From: Magnetococcales bacterium
GTDB lineage: Bacteria; Pseudomonadota; Magnetococcia; Magnetococcales; UBA8363
Length of the DNA stretch: 44,686 bases
Assembly (NCBI GenBank): GCA_002753515.1
Contig: PEAK01000032.1
Location: 1-44,686 of the forward strand
Direction: 5' to 3'
The notes under the pieces are model-generated. The model saw only the letters and a list, made by a program, of their open reading frames with translations. It made no database searches and had not been told where the DNA came from. Below are positions 8,330-17,022 of this stretch, one piece after another; within the stretch, counting starts at the first letter, position 1, and every line of letters starts with the position of its first letter. Both the position numbers and the translations under genes were made by a program.

Positions 8330-10138
8330 ATGAGGATTCAATCCTGGATCGTACCCTTGGGAATCGCTGGAATGCTGGTTTTCCTCGGTGCCAGGGATTT
8401 TTTTCCCAACCATCAGGGTGCCTTGGGACGGCATTTTGCCGTCAGTTTGCCGCAACTTTTGGATGGATACCTGTGGATGCGGGTGAATGGATTGGGGACG
8501 GTCCCCTGGTTCACCCCCTCTTTTTGCGGAGGTTTGCCGGTTTTGGCAGATCCCGCCAACCTGTTTTATTCCATTCCGCAATGGTTGACGTTACTTTGGG
8601 ATCCCCTGAAGAGCGCGTTTGTGACGTTTGGTTTGTTTTCCATGGTGGGCCTGATCGGGTTTTATCGCTTGTTGCATGATCGGTTTCACATCTCTTCCGC
8701 CACCTCCTGGATGGGAGGGGTGCTGTTCATGGGGAATCAATACTATGTCAATCAGATGTTGTTGGGTCAATTGGCGTGCCATGTATTCATGCTGACCCCT
8801 TGGATTGCCTGGCTGCTGACATGTCCGTCCCAAGGTGGGACTCCCTTGATCAAAGAACACATGGTTTCCTCTGTGTCCGCCGCATTTCTGCTCGCCTATG
8901 GGGTTTGGAGTGGTGCCATGTTTCTCATGGTACCCATTGGCTTGGCTTTGTTACTGGTGGGGTTGACCTGGAGCCTGCACAGACCCGACACCAATCGGTA
9001 TTTTTTGCGGCGTTTCATGGTTTCCGTTTTCCTGGCGGCGGGGTTGTCGGCAGCCAAATGGTGGCCGGGGGTGCAATGGTTGGCCAATCTGGATGCGGCT
9101 CCGATTCCTTTGGCATTTATAAAAGGGATGGATGATGCGTTCCTCCTGTTGCTTTACAGCTTGTTTGTCTGGCAACCGGGACGGGACACTGTGTTGGCCC
9201 GGTCCTTCGACCCCCAATATCCCCTGGAGACCACCTTTGATTATGGCTTTGGTGTGACTTTTATCCCGTTGCTCTTGCTGATCGTAGCGGCTATTGCCTG
9301 GATGGCAAACCGTTTTGCAACCGTACACAGACCACCCCTGGCCAGGTTGCAACAGATTCGCCTGACCGCCATGATTGTCATTGCCGTCATACCCCTGGCT
9401 TTGAGCAGCTATTCCCCATTGTGGAACGCTTGGCAACGCACTGCCCCCATTTGGAACGAAGGGATGCCGTTGATTCATGGGTGGTCCTCCTGGGTGGTGG
9501 CGATCCTTGTCTGGAGTTGTCTGGCTTATGAACGCTTACCGTGGAGTGTGAGCCAGCGCCGGGAACAAGCTTTGGCCGCCATGCTGATGGTTGTATTGGT
9601 CCAGGTTTTCACCGATCGGTCGTCTTTGCAGGCGGAGTCCTACGACCCCAAACCCATTGTATCCGCATACCACGAAGTGCAAGCCACGGGGCGGCTTCCT
9701 GAGATCAGCCAGATTGGTGCTGCAGTGGATGATCAGACGAAAAATGTCACCCTGCCGTTGTCGCGTAACAATGCTGTGGTGATGGGTATTTCCTTTCTGT
9801 TTTGCAACGAACCAATTTTTGGTTCCCTGTTGCAACGCTTTCCCTATCAACCCCTCGTCCTGGGGCCGGTTACGACCCGGACTGAGGCGGGGTTCAACAT
9901 GAAAAATCCCGCCTGTTACCTGGCGCCGGTGGAAAATCATTGTCGTGTTGGTGGTCACTTTCAGTTCGCGCAGCAGCAGGCTTTGGATCAATTGGTTCAT
10001 TATCGTCCCTTTGCGTTCGCCAAGCCCCAGGGGCAGGAAACCATGGAGTGGGTCTCACTTTTGAGTGTTATTGTACTGGTATTGGCGTTGCTCTGGGTTA
10101 CAATGGACAGAATGAAGGGGACGAAATTGGTTCTCTGA
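8330..10138 (+). CDS. Multi-pass membrane protein, possibly YfhO/GT-C-like
   Basis: This 602-residue protein has about ten to twelve hydrophobic helices spread over its whole length, with a first helix at about 6-24. The loop after helix 1 contains WFTPSFCGGLPVLADPANLF, which resembles the first extracytoplasmic loop of YfhO-like and other GT-C-fold membrane glycosyltransferases (a GG-x-P-x-x-A-D-P pattern). I cannot point to a definite catalytic Asp/Glu pair. It follows livF by 24 bp with a GAGGAGAACGG ribosome site and precedes a GT9 glycosyltransferase, which favours a role in envelope glycan or lipid-linked sugar handling. Membrane location is secure, family is tentative. Confidence 0.5.
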   Translation: MRIQSWIVPLGIAGMLVFLGARDFFPNHQGALGRHFAVSLPQLLDGYLWMRVNGLGTVPWFTPSFCGGLPVLADPANLFYSIPQWLTLLWDPLKSAFVTFGLFSMVGLIGFYRLLHDRFHISSATSWMGGVLFMGNQYYVNQMLLGQLACHVFMLTPWIAWLLTCPSQGGTPLIKEHMVSSVSAAFLLAYGVWSGAMFLMVPIGLALLLVGLTWSLHRPDTNRYFLRRFMVSVFLAAGLSAAKWWPGVQWLANLDAAPIPLAFIKGMDDAFLLLLYSLFVWQPGRDTVLARSFDPQYPLETTFDYGFGVTFIPLLLLIVAAIAWMANRFATVHRPPLARLQQIRLTAMIVIAVIPLALSSYSPLWNAWQRTAPIWNEGMPLIHGWSSWVVAILVWSCLAYERLPWSVSQRREQALAAMLMVVLVQVFTDRSSLQAESYDPKPIVSAYHEVQATGRLPEISQIGAAVDDQTKNVTLPLSRNNAVVMGISFLFCNEPIFGSLLQRFPYQPLVLGPVTTRTEAGFNMKNPACYLAPVENHCRVGGHFQFAQQQALDQLVHYRPFAFAKPQGQETMEWVSLLSVIVLVLALLWVTMDRMKGTKLVL

Positions 10139-10183
10139 AGGGTATATCGTATTTTTCTTCCAGTAAAACCAAGGTAACCGCCT

Positions 10184-11467
10184 GTGCATCCGGATCGCAT
10201 GCGTTTGATTGATCGCTGGTTGGGAAGCCTGTTATGTCTTTTGGCTTCACTGATGCGTTGGATCTGGTTCAGGTTGGTTCCTGCGACGTCAGCATCCCCT
10301 CGGGAGCTTAAGCGAATCCTTTTCATTGGCATTGCCGAGACCGGGGCTTTGGTGCTGGCCCATCCGGCGTTACAGTGGACACGGCAACGCTATCCCAATG
10401 CCGAAATTGCCTTTTTATCGTTCCGCGCCGGTCGGGGGGTCCTCAATCTTTTGGGTTTTGATCCTGCAAGCCAGCAGATCTTATTGCGATCCGCCCCCTG
10501 GTATGTGTTTGCCTGGGACACCTTGAAAACCATTGTGCGTTTACGCCAACGCCGCTTTGACGCAACGGTAAACTTGGAAGTTTACACCCGATTCAGTACC
10601 CTGCTGGCTTTTTTGAGTGGTGCCCCGGTGCGGGTCGGTTTTTATCGTTTTTTTGAAGAGGGGCATTATTTGGGAGAATTGATCACGCATCGGGTGATCT
10701 ACAATCCGCACCAGGCCATTGGTTATTCCTACCTCAGTTTGGCCAAAGCCCTGGCCGAGCCACCCGGTAGGGATCCTTTGGTTAAAATTCCCCTGGGGGT
10801 CGGGGAACCTTTGGAGCGCTTGCAGGTCAGGTGTTCGTATGACAATAAAAGGCGCATGTGGGCAACCATTGAGCGCCTCTATCCTTCCTTAACTCCTCAA
10901 CATCACTTGGTTATTTTAAATGCCAACGCCAGCGATCTGATTCCGGCCCGGCGTTGGCCGAGTGATCGTTTTATCCTTTTGGGGCAACGATTGCTTGCGG
11001 AACGGCCAAAGACGGTGATCTTGCTGACCGGGTCACCGGCGGAACGGGCGGCATTGGAACAATTGCGCCTGCAAATGGCCGCCCCCCGGGTGATCAACAT
11101 GGCGGGGGAGACCACCTTGGAAACCTTGATTGACCTGTATGCGATCAGTCATTTGATGGTGACCAACGATTCGGGTCCGGTGCATTTCTCCTCCATGACC
11201 GATATTCCCCTGCTGGCTTTGTTTGGTCCCGAAACGCCACGTTTGTTTGGTCCTGTCAGTCCGTATGCACGGGTGATTTATCGTTCGTTGGCTTGCAGTC
11301 CGTGTGTGTCGGTGTACAACCAAAAACGCTCCCCGTGTACCGACAACCGTTGTATGCAAGAGATAGATGTCGACGAAGTCTTCACCCATGCATGCTCTTT
11401 GTTGGATTCAGGGGCGGTACCAACCAACGGAGGCTTCATTGATTATGTGGACCGACCCAATTGTTGA
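10184..11467 (+). CDS. GT9-family glycosyltransferase (heptosyltransferase-like)
   Basis: The 427-residue protein has the two-Rossmann GT-B layout of LPS heptosyltransferases (GT9, WaaC/WaaF/WaaQ type). A hydrophobic N-terminal stretch at about 14-32 is followed by RILFIGIAETGALVLAHPAL, in place of the usual IGDxxLxxP nucleotide-side loop. The C-terminal half has NANASDLIPARRWP, then VNDSGPVHFSSMTDIPLLAL and FGPETP, matching the family's donor-binding D-S-G-P-x-H block. A Cys cluster (CSPCVSVYN and a following C-x-D-N-x-C) near the end is also typical of WaaQ-like members. GTG 10184 is the apparent start; ATG 10199 is an in-frame alternative. It probably transfers a sugar to LPS core or a related glycan. 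The acceptor is unknown. Confidence 0.8.
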   Translation: MHPDRMRLIDRWLGSLLCLLASLMRWIWFRLVPATSASPRELKRILFIGIAETGALVLAHPALQWTRQRYPNAEIAFLSFRAGRGVLNLLGFDPASQQILLRSAPWYVFAWDTLKTIVRLRQRRFDATVNLEVYTRFSTLLAFLSGAPVRVGFYRFFEEGHYLGELITHRVIYNPHQAIGYSYLSLAKALAEPPGRDPLVKIPLGVGEPLERLQVRCSYDNKRRMWATIERLYPSLTPQHHLVILNANASDLIPARRWPSDRFILLGQRLLAERPKTVILLTGSPAERAALEQLRLQMAAPRVINMAGETTLETLIDLYAISHLMVTNDSGPVHFSSMTDIPLLALFGPETPRLFGPVSPYARVIYRSLACSPCVSVYNQKRSPCTDNRCMQEIDVDEVFTHACSLLDSGAVPTNGGFIDYVDRPNC

Positions 11468-11648
11468 AGAAGTTCGCAAAAACCGAGAGGAGTTTGCCGC
11501 TCAGTTCAATTTCGACATACGGGCCATGGTCAAAGCATTGCAAGAAATGGAAAAGGAATCTGGCAGAAAACTAGTATCGTTTGCGCCAAATGTTTTGAAA
11601 GAAAAATCTGAGAGAGTAGAAGATTCTTCTCAGAAAAGTTCTTGCTGA
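11445..11648 (+). CDS. Small protein of 67 residues, unassigned, antitoxin-like in size
   Basis: ATG 11445 lies within the last 23 bases of the glycosyltransferase gene and is preceded by GGAGG at 11429-11433. The product begins MWTDPIVEEVRKNREEFAA, is helical and charged, and ends in a Ser/Lys-rich tail. The opening W-T-D-P-I-V-E-E-V-R is a pattern I recognise from short conserved proteins of unknown function that often accompany toxin genes. No partner toxin is visible here. The good ribosome site, overlap with the upstream gene and non-random composition support a real gene; the function is unknown. Confidence 0.6.
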   Translation: MWTDPIVEEVRKNREEFAAQFNFDIRAMVKALQEMEKESGRKLVSFAPNVLKEKSERVEDSSQKSSC

Positions 11649-11651
11649 TCA

Positions 11652-11676
11652 AAAACGTAAAAAATATTCACGTTTT
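11652..11676. terminator. Weak AT-rich hairpin between convergent genes
   Basis: AAAACGT and ACGTTTT form a 7-bp stem around an 11-base loop, between the convergent ends of the small ORF (11648) and pilY1 (11716). A short T run follows. It could act as a bidirectional terminator, but the stem is AT-rich and weak. Confidence 0.3.
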
Positions 11677-11715
11677 CTTGTGTCACCTAAATCTCTAATT
11701 TTGAATTTCAGTTCG

Positions 11716-14700
11716 TTATTCAATCGCCTTGTACCAAAACCGGCGTAATCGCGTCCCCATGCTCACCCCGGGGGGTTGATCGACGCGGATCCCGGAGACA
11801 ACGCCTTCCAAGGTTTTGCCATCGATTTGCACCATAACGGGTGTCGGGGGGGGAAGGAAACCGCCTCCCGGATGAACCTGCTTGCGATCGGATGCGGCCA
11901 ATTTGCTGTCGCTGTTCATATCTTTCACAGCCGTTGCATCGGTATAGGTGACCTGGTACGCCCGTGCGACCCCCAGGTTATTGACGCAACTGCCATCGCT
12001 GGCCACTGAAGAGGGTTGGTTGGTATTGAAGAAGACGGCATTGTTGAGGGTTATGGCGTTTCCGACGACCTTTTCACCTTGATCCAAAGCGATATACCAC
12101 CCTTTGGCTGCGCTCAGCAAAGTGGAGGCAGCGTCAGAGGTCGTCCCGGTTGTGCAAGTACCCGCTGTTTCCTGAGCCGAGGTACAGCAGGCTGTGGAGT
12201 CCTGAATGCAGTTGGCTGTCGCGTTATAAAGATCGCTCTCGGTAATGTTGAGATTGGATGAGGATGTACCGGTATAGGTATCTCTGAACATGTACATGCG
12301 ATCACTGATATTGGTATCCAGGGGGTGTTCCCGGTCGCCACTACCGATCATGATGGCATCATAGCCCGTTTGGTAAACAACATCGGGTGGGTACAAAAAT
12401 TTACGCAATCCACCCGGAATGGTGGATTGATCGGCCACTGCGGCCACTTTGGTGACCGTCCAGTTGTTGACATCGCTATCGGCCATGTTGATCCGCCAGA
12501 TAGTACCGCCGGTATCCCCAACGTATCCCCGGTTGATTTCACTGCCGCCATTGTTGGTGATGACGGTGACATCGCTGGGGATACTGTAATTCATACCGCT
12601 GACGGTCAGGTAGGGATGGGTTCCGCTATCGGTAATGTCGCGGCCCGGACCAGCCTGCCACAGAATGGCACCGGTAGTGGCATCAACGACGAAGATTCCC
12701 CGTCCCATGGTGCGGTTCGTGACGGAGCCACTGGCGGTGACGCTTGTGGAACTGACAGCGGTAATGGTTGACGGGGAGAGATCCTCGACGGAGGGATCAT
12801 AGCCGGCACCGAAGATCAACACGGGTTTGGAGACGTTGACACCGCTTGTTTTAATAGTCTTGGTGACAACCTTGGGTTCCGACCAGGTGTATCCCATCTC
12901 GGTAAAGCCGCTATCCGTATAAGATTTTTTCCACAAAAGCAACGGGGCATCGGGGGTGGTGACATCAAGGGCGTAGAGGAATCGACCGCCGCGTCGCATT
13001 CCCAGGAACAAATAGACTTTGTCACCATTGGCGAGCAAAATTTTGCCGTCCGCGTTGGCGTCGTAATAATAGGTACCGATGGGTCCATCGACAAAATAGG
13101 ATTTTTTATAGGTGCTGCTGATGATGGGATCATTATTGCGCAGGCGTTTCAAGTTACCGAAAAACTCGGTGGGGATGAAGCCCCAGATTTCATGGGCCGG
13201 GTCCGGTTGCCCGGTATCGGCGGAAAAACCACCCTTGATGGCGCGAAACACCCCATCATTGGCACCGTAGAACACAACAATATCGTTATCCGAGCTAAAG
13301 CGGTTGTAGTTGATGACAGCAGGTTTGGAATGCAACACGTCACTGTGGATGGAGGCCCGCACATCGGTCAGGCTGGAGTCAAGATTTTCATCTTCATAAT
13401 TATCCGTGCCTCGGACCCAGTTGATCAGTTCATCTCGTGCCGAAGCTGTGGAGCCGGCAGTGGCTAACGCGGCAGTAATGGTCCCGGAAGCGGTTCCTTG
13501 CGACGAAGGGATGGTGTAAGTGAAATTATTGGCATCGGTCACGGTTACGGTAAACGTCCCATTGAAGTCGGTAGGAGAGGCTCCGGCGATGGTAACGGAG
13601 TTGCCGGTGCTGAAACCGTGGGAAACGGCATAAGCCTTGGCTGTGGTGGAAGCGATGGCGGCGGTGGGAGAACCCGTTGCCGCTTGCAGGGGCGAACTGG
13701 CCAGGGTGTACTTGAACGTGTTGGAATCCAATACGGTGATGCTGTAGGTGCCGTTGAACGTGCTGGGGGTGGCACCACTGATAATGATGGAATTTCCCGT
13801 GGAATAACCGTGACCCGTGAGTGTGGCGAATGCGGTGGGTGAGGTCAGACGGGCGGTGATGGTCCCGGTGGCGGCGCTGGGTGAGGTTGGGGCACTGAAG
13901 GTAAAGGTGTTGGCATCAACATAGGTGATGACATGGGCACCGTTGTAGTCGGTTGGGGTGGCACCACTGATGGTTACCGAATCCCCTGTGGAAAATCCGT
14001 GCGCGGTTACCGATGCGGTAGCTGTGGTGGATACCCCTTTGCTGGCGGTGATGCTGGTTCCGGTTTGGGTTGCCAGGGCCGTACTGGTGGTATAAGTGAA
14101 AGTGGTGCTGCCCGTAACGGTAATGGTGTAGGTGCCGTTGTAGTCGGATGGCGAGGCACCATTGATGGTGATGGAATTACCGGTGGAAAACCCATGGGCC
14201 GCAGCCGTGGTGGCTGTAACCGTGGTGCTGCCCTTGGTGGCGGTTATGGTACCGGAGGCATTGGCAAGGGGTGACGAGGAAAAGGTAAACGTCGTGGTCG
14301 TGGGAACGGAGAGCAGCGTGACCGTGGTGTTATAGCCGGTAGGAGTGGCACCGGCAATGGTAATGCTGTCGCCAACACTGAAACCATGGGCCGTCGAGGT
14401 GGTGGCGGTAGCCGTCGAGGTTTGCCCCGATGCCGTTCCAAAGACGGTCGGTGACGTCAGCACCGACCCCGTAAAGGTGAACGTATTGGCATCCTGAACC
14501 GTGATGGTATAGGTGCCATTGAACCCGGTCGGGGTGACACCGGCGATGGTGACGCTGGTGCCGGTGGAAAAGCCGTGACCCGTGACCGTGGCGGTGACCT
14601 GGGAACTGGTCGTTGTTGCCGTTGCCGACGAGCAGTCGGAGGCACTGCCGTTGGCGATGGCGTAGGTGAAGGTGTTGGTGCCGGTTACGGTGATGGTATA

Positions 14701-16545
14701 GGTTCCAAGATATCTGGAATTACAGGAGGCTCCGGCAATGGTTACCGTCTGCCCGCTGGAATAACCATGACTGGCTATGGTTGCTTGAGCGGTGCCGTTC
14801 GAAGGGCGGGTGAGAAGGGTGATGCTTTTGGTCACTGGCGAGTTGGTTAAATTACTGATGCTGTAGGATTTGGTTGTGGTCAGACTGGAAACTGATTTGG
14901 TGACCGATCCCGTGGTCAGGCTGGAGACCGTCACGGGGCTGGCGGCGGTCGAAAGCGAACTGACGGACTTAACATCGGTCAGGGCGGAAATGGATTGCGT
15001 CACCAAAGCGCTCAGACTTGAAACGGTGTGGGTGTCCAACATGAGTGAAGAGGAGGTGATATCGGCATTGGTGGTATCGAAGGGATAGAGGGAAAGGGCC
15101 GATCCACTGGTACAAGCACCCGTACAGGAGTAGAGTTTCCGAGTGGTTTGAGAAGAGGCGTAATCGGTACGTAATTTTTCCGCCACCCCCCCTTTTTCCA
15201 CCAAGTCGCCATCCGGCAGGTCGGAGGAACCACCCGAACCATTGGAACTGCTATCCCGGAAACTCCAAAAATTGGAACTGGTCGTCCAATAACTGGAGGC
15301 ACCTTGCGTGATAAAACCGGTCGAGGAGTTTTCCGCTTTGACGCCGTTACTGTCCACCATGTACAGCGTGCTGGTCGAGGAGTCATAGCCCAGTTTGTAA
15401 CATTTCAGATTGCCGTACCAACGGGGCAACTTGTTGGCATCGGGGCGAAACATGCCAACGTAGACCTGATTCAAGTTGGTGCCACGAACATTGACGCTGA
15501 CGGGTAGGGTGGTTGCGGCGAACACGCTATTGACCGATTGAATCTCCGTAAATATGGCATTCAAGGTATTGATGATCGCTTGACCACCATTGCTGCTGGA
15601 GACGGAGTAATAGCGTCCCTTTCCCTTGTTGGCCATGCTTTTGAGCAAAGCGGTCATCGAGGGGCCTTGCCCTGTGGTCGTGGGGTCCACCTCGACGGTA
15701 TAGGTGTAAATCGATTGCGTGCCGCTGTAACTGCTGCTGATGTCGGAAGTCGCCAAATAGTTGGCCCACTCATCGGCCCAGTTGGATTGTTGGCCGTTGG
15801 GGGTGATGGAGATGACCGAGGGGGGGGTGGAACTGGTCAGGGTGGCGAGCTTGTCTTCGGAGACACTGAGGGCACTGGCGTTTTCGTTGGCCGGTCCATT
15901 ACTGATGAGAATGATAAAATTTTTCTGACACCCGTTGGCGATGGGGGCGTTGTACAGGCTGGCCGAGGTGGGCGAGGCGGGGAGGGCATAACTCCCAAGG
16001 CTGTTACTCGACGCGAGATTGTTGGCCGAATTGTTGGCATAGTCGGTTTTAATCTTACCATAACTGGCCCGGGATGCCTGACCGGAAAAATAGAGATAGG
16101 CTTCGTACATGGACAAGGCGGTTGTGTTGTTGTTGCCCTTATCGTTCAGTTTGTCCAGGGCATTCACCATGGTGGACAACACGGTTTTGTTGGTGGTCGT
16201 CATCTGCCGAATGGCAAAACGGACGTAGCCGCCATCCACATTGTCGTTGGGGTTGCCAGTTTCCGGATACATCATCAAGCCCAGGTTGAAACTGTCGCTC
16301 AGACCCTGTACCACGGAAACCAGGGCCGATTTCTCGTTGGTGAAAGGTTGATTCCAGTTGGCGGTATTGTCCAGAATGATCAATACATTCGGGCGCTCCG
16401 CCGTCACATTGGGATCGGCGAGGAACAGGTCGGTATCATCGTTGGACGGGTCGAATGTGGCCCAGGCGGTCTGAGTCGCCATCAGACATCCGACAACCAT
16501 CACAAACAACCGGAACAGGGCGGAAATAAGGCAGATTCGTTTCAT
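11716..16545 (-). CDS. pilY1: PilY1-type pilus-tip adhesin with seven internal HGFSTG repeats
   Basis: This 1609-residue exported protein begins with a Sec signal (MKRICLISALFRLFVMVVGC then an ATQTAWA cleavage region). The ATG is preceded by GGAGG at ideal distance. Residues of about 50-340 form a von Willebrand A-like domain (NVLIILDNTANW), with the MIDAS DxSxS reduced to DNTAN. A Ser/Thr-rich linker follows, then seven repeats of 60-66 residues. The C-terminal part is the PilY1 beta-propeller, recognisable by VVFYGANDGVFRAIKGGF, LHSKPAVINYNRF and a calcium-loop-like DANADGK. PilY1 sits at the pilus tip with minor pilins, promoting assembly, adhesion and surface sensing. It is the last gene of the minus-strand minor-pilin operon. 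The repeat insertion is unusual for the family. Confidence 0.9.
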   Translation of the reverse strand: MKRICLISALFRLFVMVVGCLMATQTAWATFDPSNDDTDLFLADPNVTAERPNVLIILDNTANWNQPFTNEKSALVSVVQGLSDSFNLGLMMYPETGNPNDNVDGGYVRFAIRQMTTTNKTVLSTMVNALDKLNDKGNNNTTALSMYEAYLYFSGQASRASYGKIKTDYANNSANNLASSNSLGSYALPASPTSASLYNAPIANGCQKNFIILISNGPANENASALSVSEDKLATLTSSTPPSVISITPNGQQSNWADEWANYLATSDISSSYSGTQSIYTYTVEVDPTTTGQGPSMTALLKSMANKGKGRYYSVSSSNGGQAIINTLNAIFTEIQSVNSVFAATTLPVSVNVRGTNLNQVYVGMFRPDANKLPRWYGNLKCYKLGYDSSTSTLYMVDSNGVKAENSSTGFITQGASSYWTTSSNFWSFRDSSSNGSGGSSDLPDGDLVEKGGVAEKLRTDYASSQTTRKLYSCTGACTSGSALSLYPFDTTNADITSSSLMLDTHTVSSLSALVTQSISALTDVKSVSSLSTAASPVTVSSLTTGSVTKSVSSLTTTKSYSISNLTNSPVTKSITLLTRPSNGTAQATIASHGYSSGQTVTIAGASCNSRYLGTYTITVTGTNTFTYAIANGSASDCSSATATTTSSQVTATVTGHGFSTGTSVTIAGVTPTGFNGTYTITVQDANTFTFTGSVLTSPTVFGTASGQTSTATATTSTAHGFSVGDSITIAGATPTGYNTTVTLLSVPTTTTFTFSSSPLANASGTITATKGSTTVTATTAAAHGFSTGNSITINGASPSDYNGTYTITVTGSTTFTYTTSTALATQTGTSITASKGVSTTATASVTAHGFSTGDSVTISGATPTDYNGAHVITYVDANTFTFSAPTSPSAATGTITARLTSPTAFATLTGHGYSTGNSIIISGATPSTFNGTYSITVLDSNTFKYTLASSPLQAATGSPTAAIASTTAKAYAVSHGFSTGNSVTIAGASPTDFNGTFTVTVTDANNFTYTIPSSQGTASGTITAALATAGSTASARDELINWVRGTDNYEDENLDSSLTDVRASIHSDVLHSKPAVINYNRFSSDNDIVVFYGANDGVFRAIKGGFSADTGQPDPAHEIWGFIPTEFFGNLKRLRNNDPIISSTYKKSYFVDGPIGTYYYDANADGKILLANGDKVYLFLGMRRGGRFLYALDVTTPDAPLLLWKKSYTDSGFTEMGYTWSEPKVVTKTIKTSGVNVSKPVLIFGAGYDPSVEDLSPSTITAVSSTSVTASGSVTNRTMGRGIFVVDATTGAILWQAGPGRDITDSGTHPYLTVSGMNYSIPSDVTVITNNGGSEINRGYVGDTGGTIWRINMADSDVNNWTVTKVAAVADQSTIPGGLRKFLYPPDVVYQTGYDAIMIGSGDREHPLDTNISDRMYMFRDTYTGTSSSNLNITESDLYNATANCIQDSTACCTSAQETAGTCTTGTTSDAASTLLSAAKGWYIALDQGEKVVGNAITLNNAVFFNTNQPSSVASDGSCVNNLGVARAYQVTYTDATAVKDMNSDSKLAASDRKQVHPGGGFLPPPTPVMVQIDGKTLEGVVSGIRVDQPPGVSMGTRLRRFWYKAIE
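13455..14815 (-). repeat. Seven tandem 60-66-residue HGFSTG-type repeats inside pilY1
   Basis: The repeats share HG(F/Y)S(T/S/V)G, then (N/D)S(V/I)TI(A/S/N)GA, a PT(D/G)(Y/F)NGTY core and DANTFTY. Seven copies can be counted, all diverged rather than identical, separated by Ala/Thr/Ser-rich stretches. The pattern is predicted to be all-beta and is common in phage tail and large adhesin proteins. The imperfect, coding nature of the repeats rules out a CRISPR or iteron explanation. Confidence 0.85.
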
Positions 16546-16584
16546 GGTGATACCTCCGTTTACCAGCGCATCCCCGGATTGTTA

Positions 16585-17022
16585 TCAGCAATCCGTGCAA
16601 CAAACTCCAGCCAATTGTCGTATTTGCACCCCTTGATGAATGGTTGCCACAGCACCGGTACTGGAGCTGGTGATGGTTGCGGTCAACTCCCAGGTGTTGT
16701 CTCGTGGCGACATGCCCCAAACGGCGCTGCTCCCCGAGGAGACCCGGGAGTAGATGCAGGCTGGAGCAGACACCGTTCCGCTATCACTGCCACTGGTAAA
16801 TGTCGTCGTCGTTCCACTCGACGAAAAAACGCTGCTTTTGGTCAATACGGTTTCCAAAGCCTGCTGGGTGGTGGCATCCAGGGAACGGCTGGCCTGCAGG
16901 TTGCCGACCACGCGAAAGTTGACCGTACTGACGTTCAAGGAGGAGATGACCATCATGGTCAATAGCATCATGATGAGCAAACTGGCGAGCAGCGTTATGG
17001 CGCCACGGGAATCGGTATTCAT
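16585..17022 (-). CDS. pilX: PilX-like minor pilin
   Basis: The 145-residue protein has a short basic leader and the hydrophobic start RGAITLLASLLIMMLLTMMV, typical of PilX/GspK-like pilins that lack the E5 residue of major pilins. The rest is a small Ser/Thr-rich globular domain with a CC...C pattern at the C-terminus. Its ATG overlaps the stop of pilW by 4 nt and pilY1 follows after 39 bp, the canonical pilW-pilX-pilY1 order. It would join the tip complex that primes pilus assembly. Sequence similarity beyond the N-terminus is weak, so the assignment depends on both the N-terminal pattern and the gene order. Confidence 0.75.
   Translation of the reverse strand: MNTDSRGAITLLASLLIMMLLTMMVISSLNVSTVNFRVVGNLQASRSLDATTQQALETVLTKSSVFSSSGTTTTFTSGSDSGTVSAPACIYSRVSSGSSAVWGMSPRDNTWELTATITSSSTGAVATIHQGVQIRQLAGVCCTDC

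Noticed and set aside
13455-14815. Regular repeats suggesting a CRISPR array
   Set aside because: The units are about 180-200 bp, diverged, in frame and encode a continuous beta-repeat domain. There are no constant short repeats with unique spacers and no cas genes.
15538-16965. 475-codon open frame antisense to pilY1 and pilX
   Set aside because: It runs opposite well-supported pilus genes, crosses their boundaries and has a low-complexity Gly/His/Arg-rich product without domain features.
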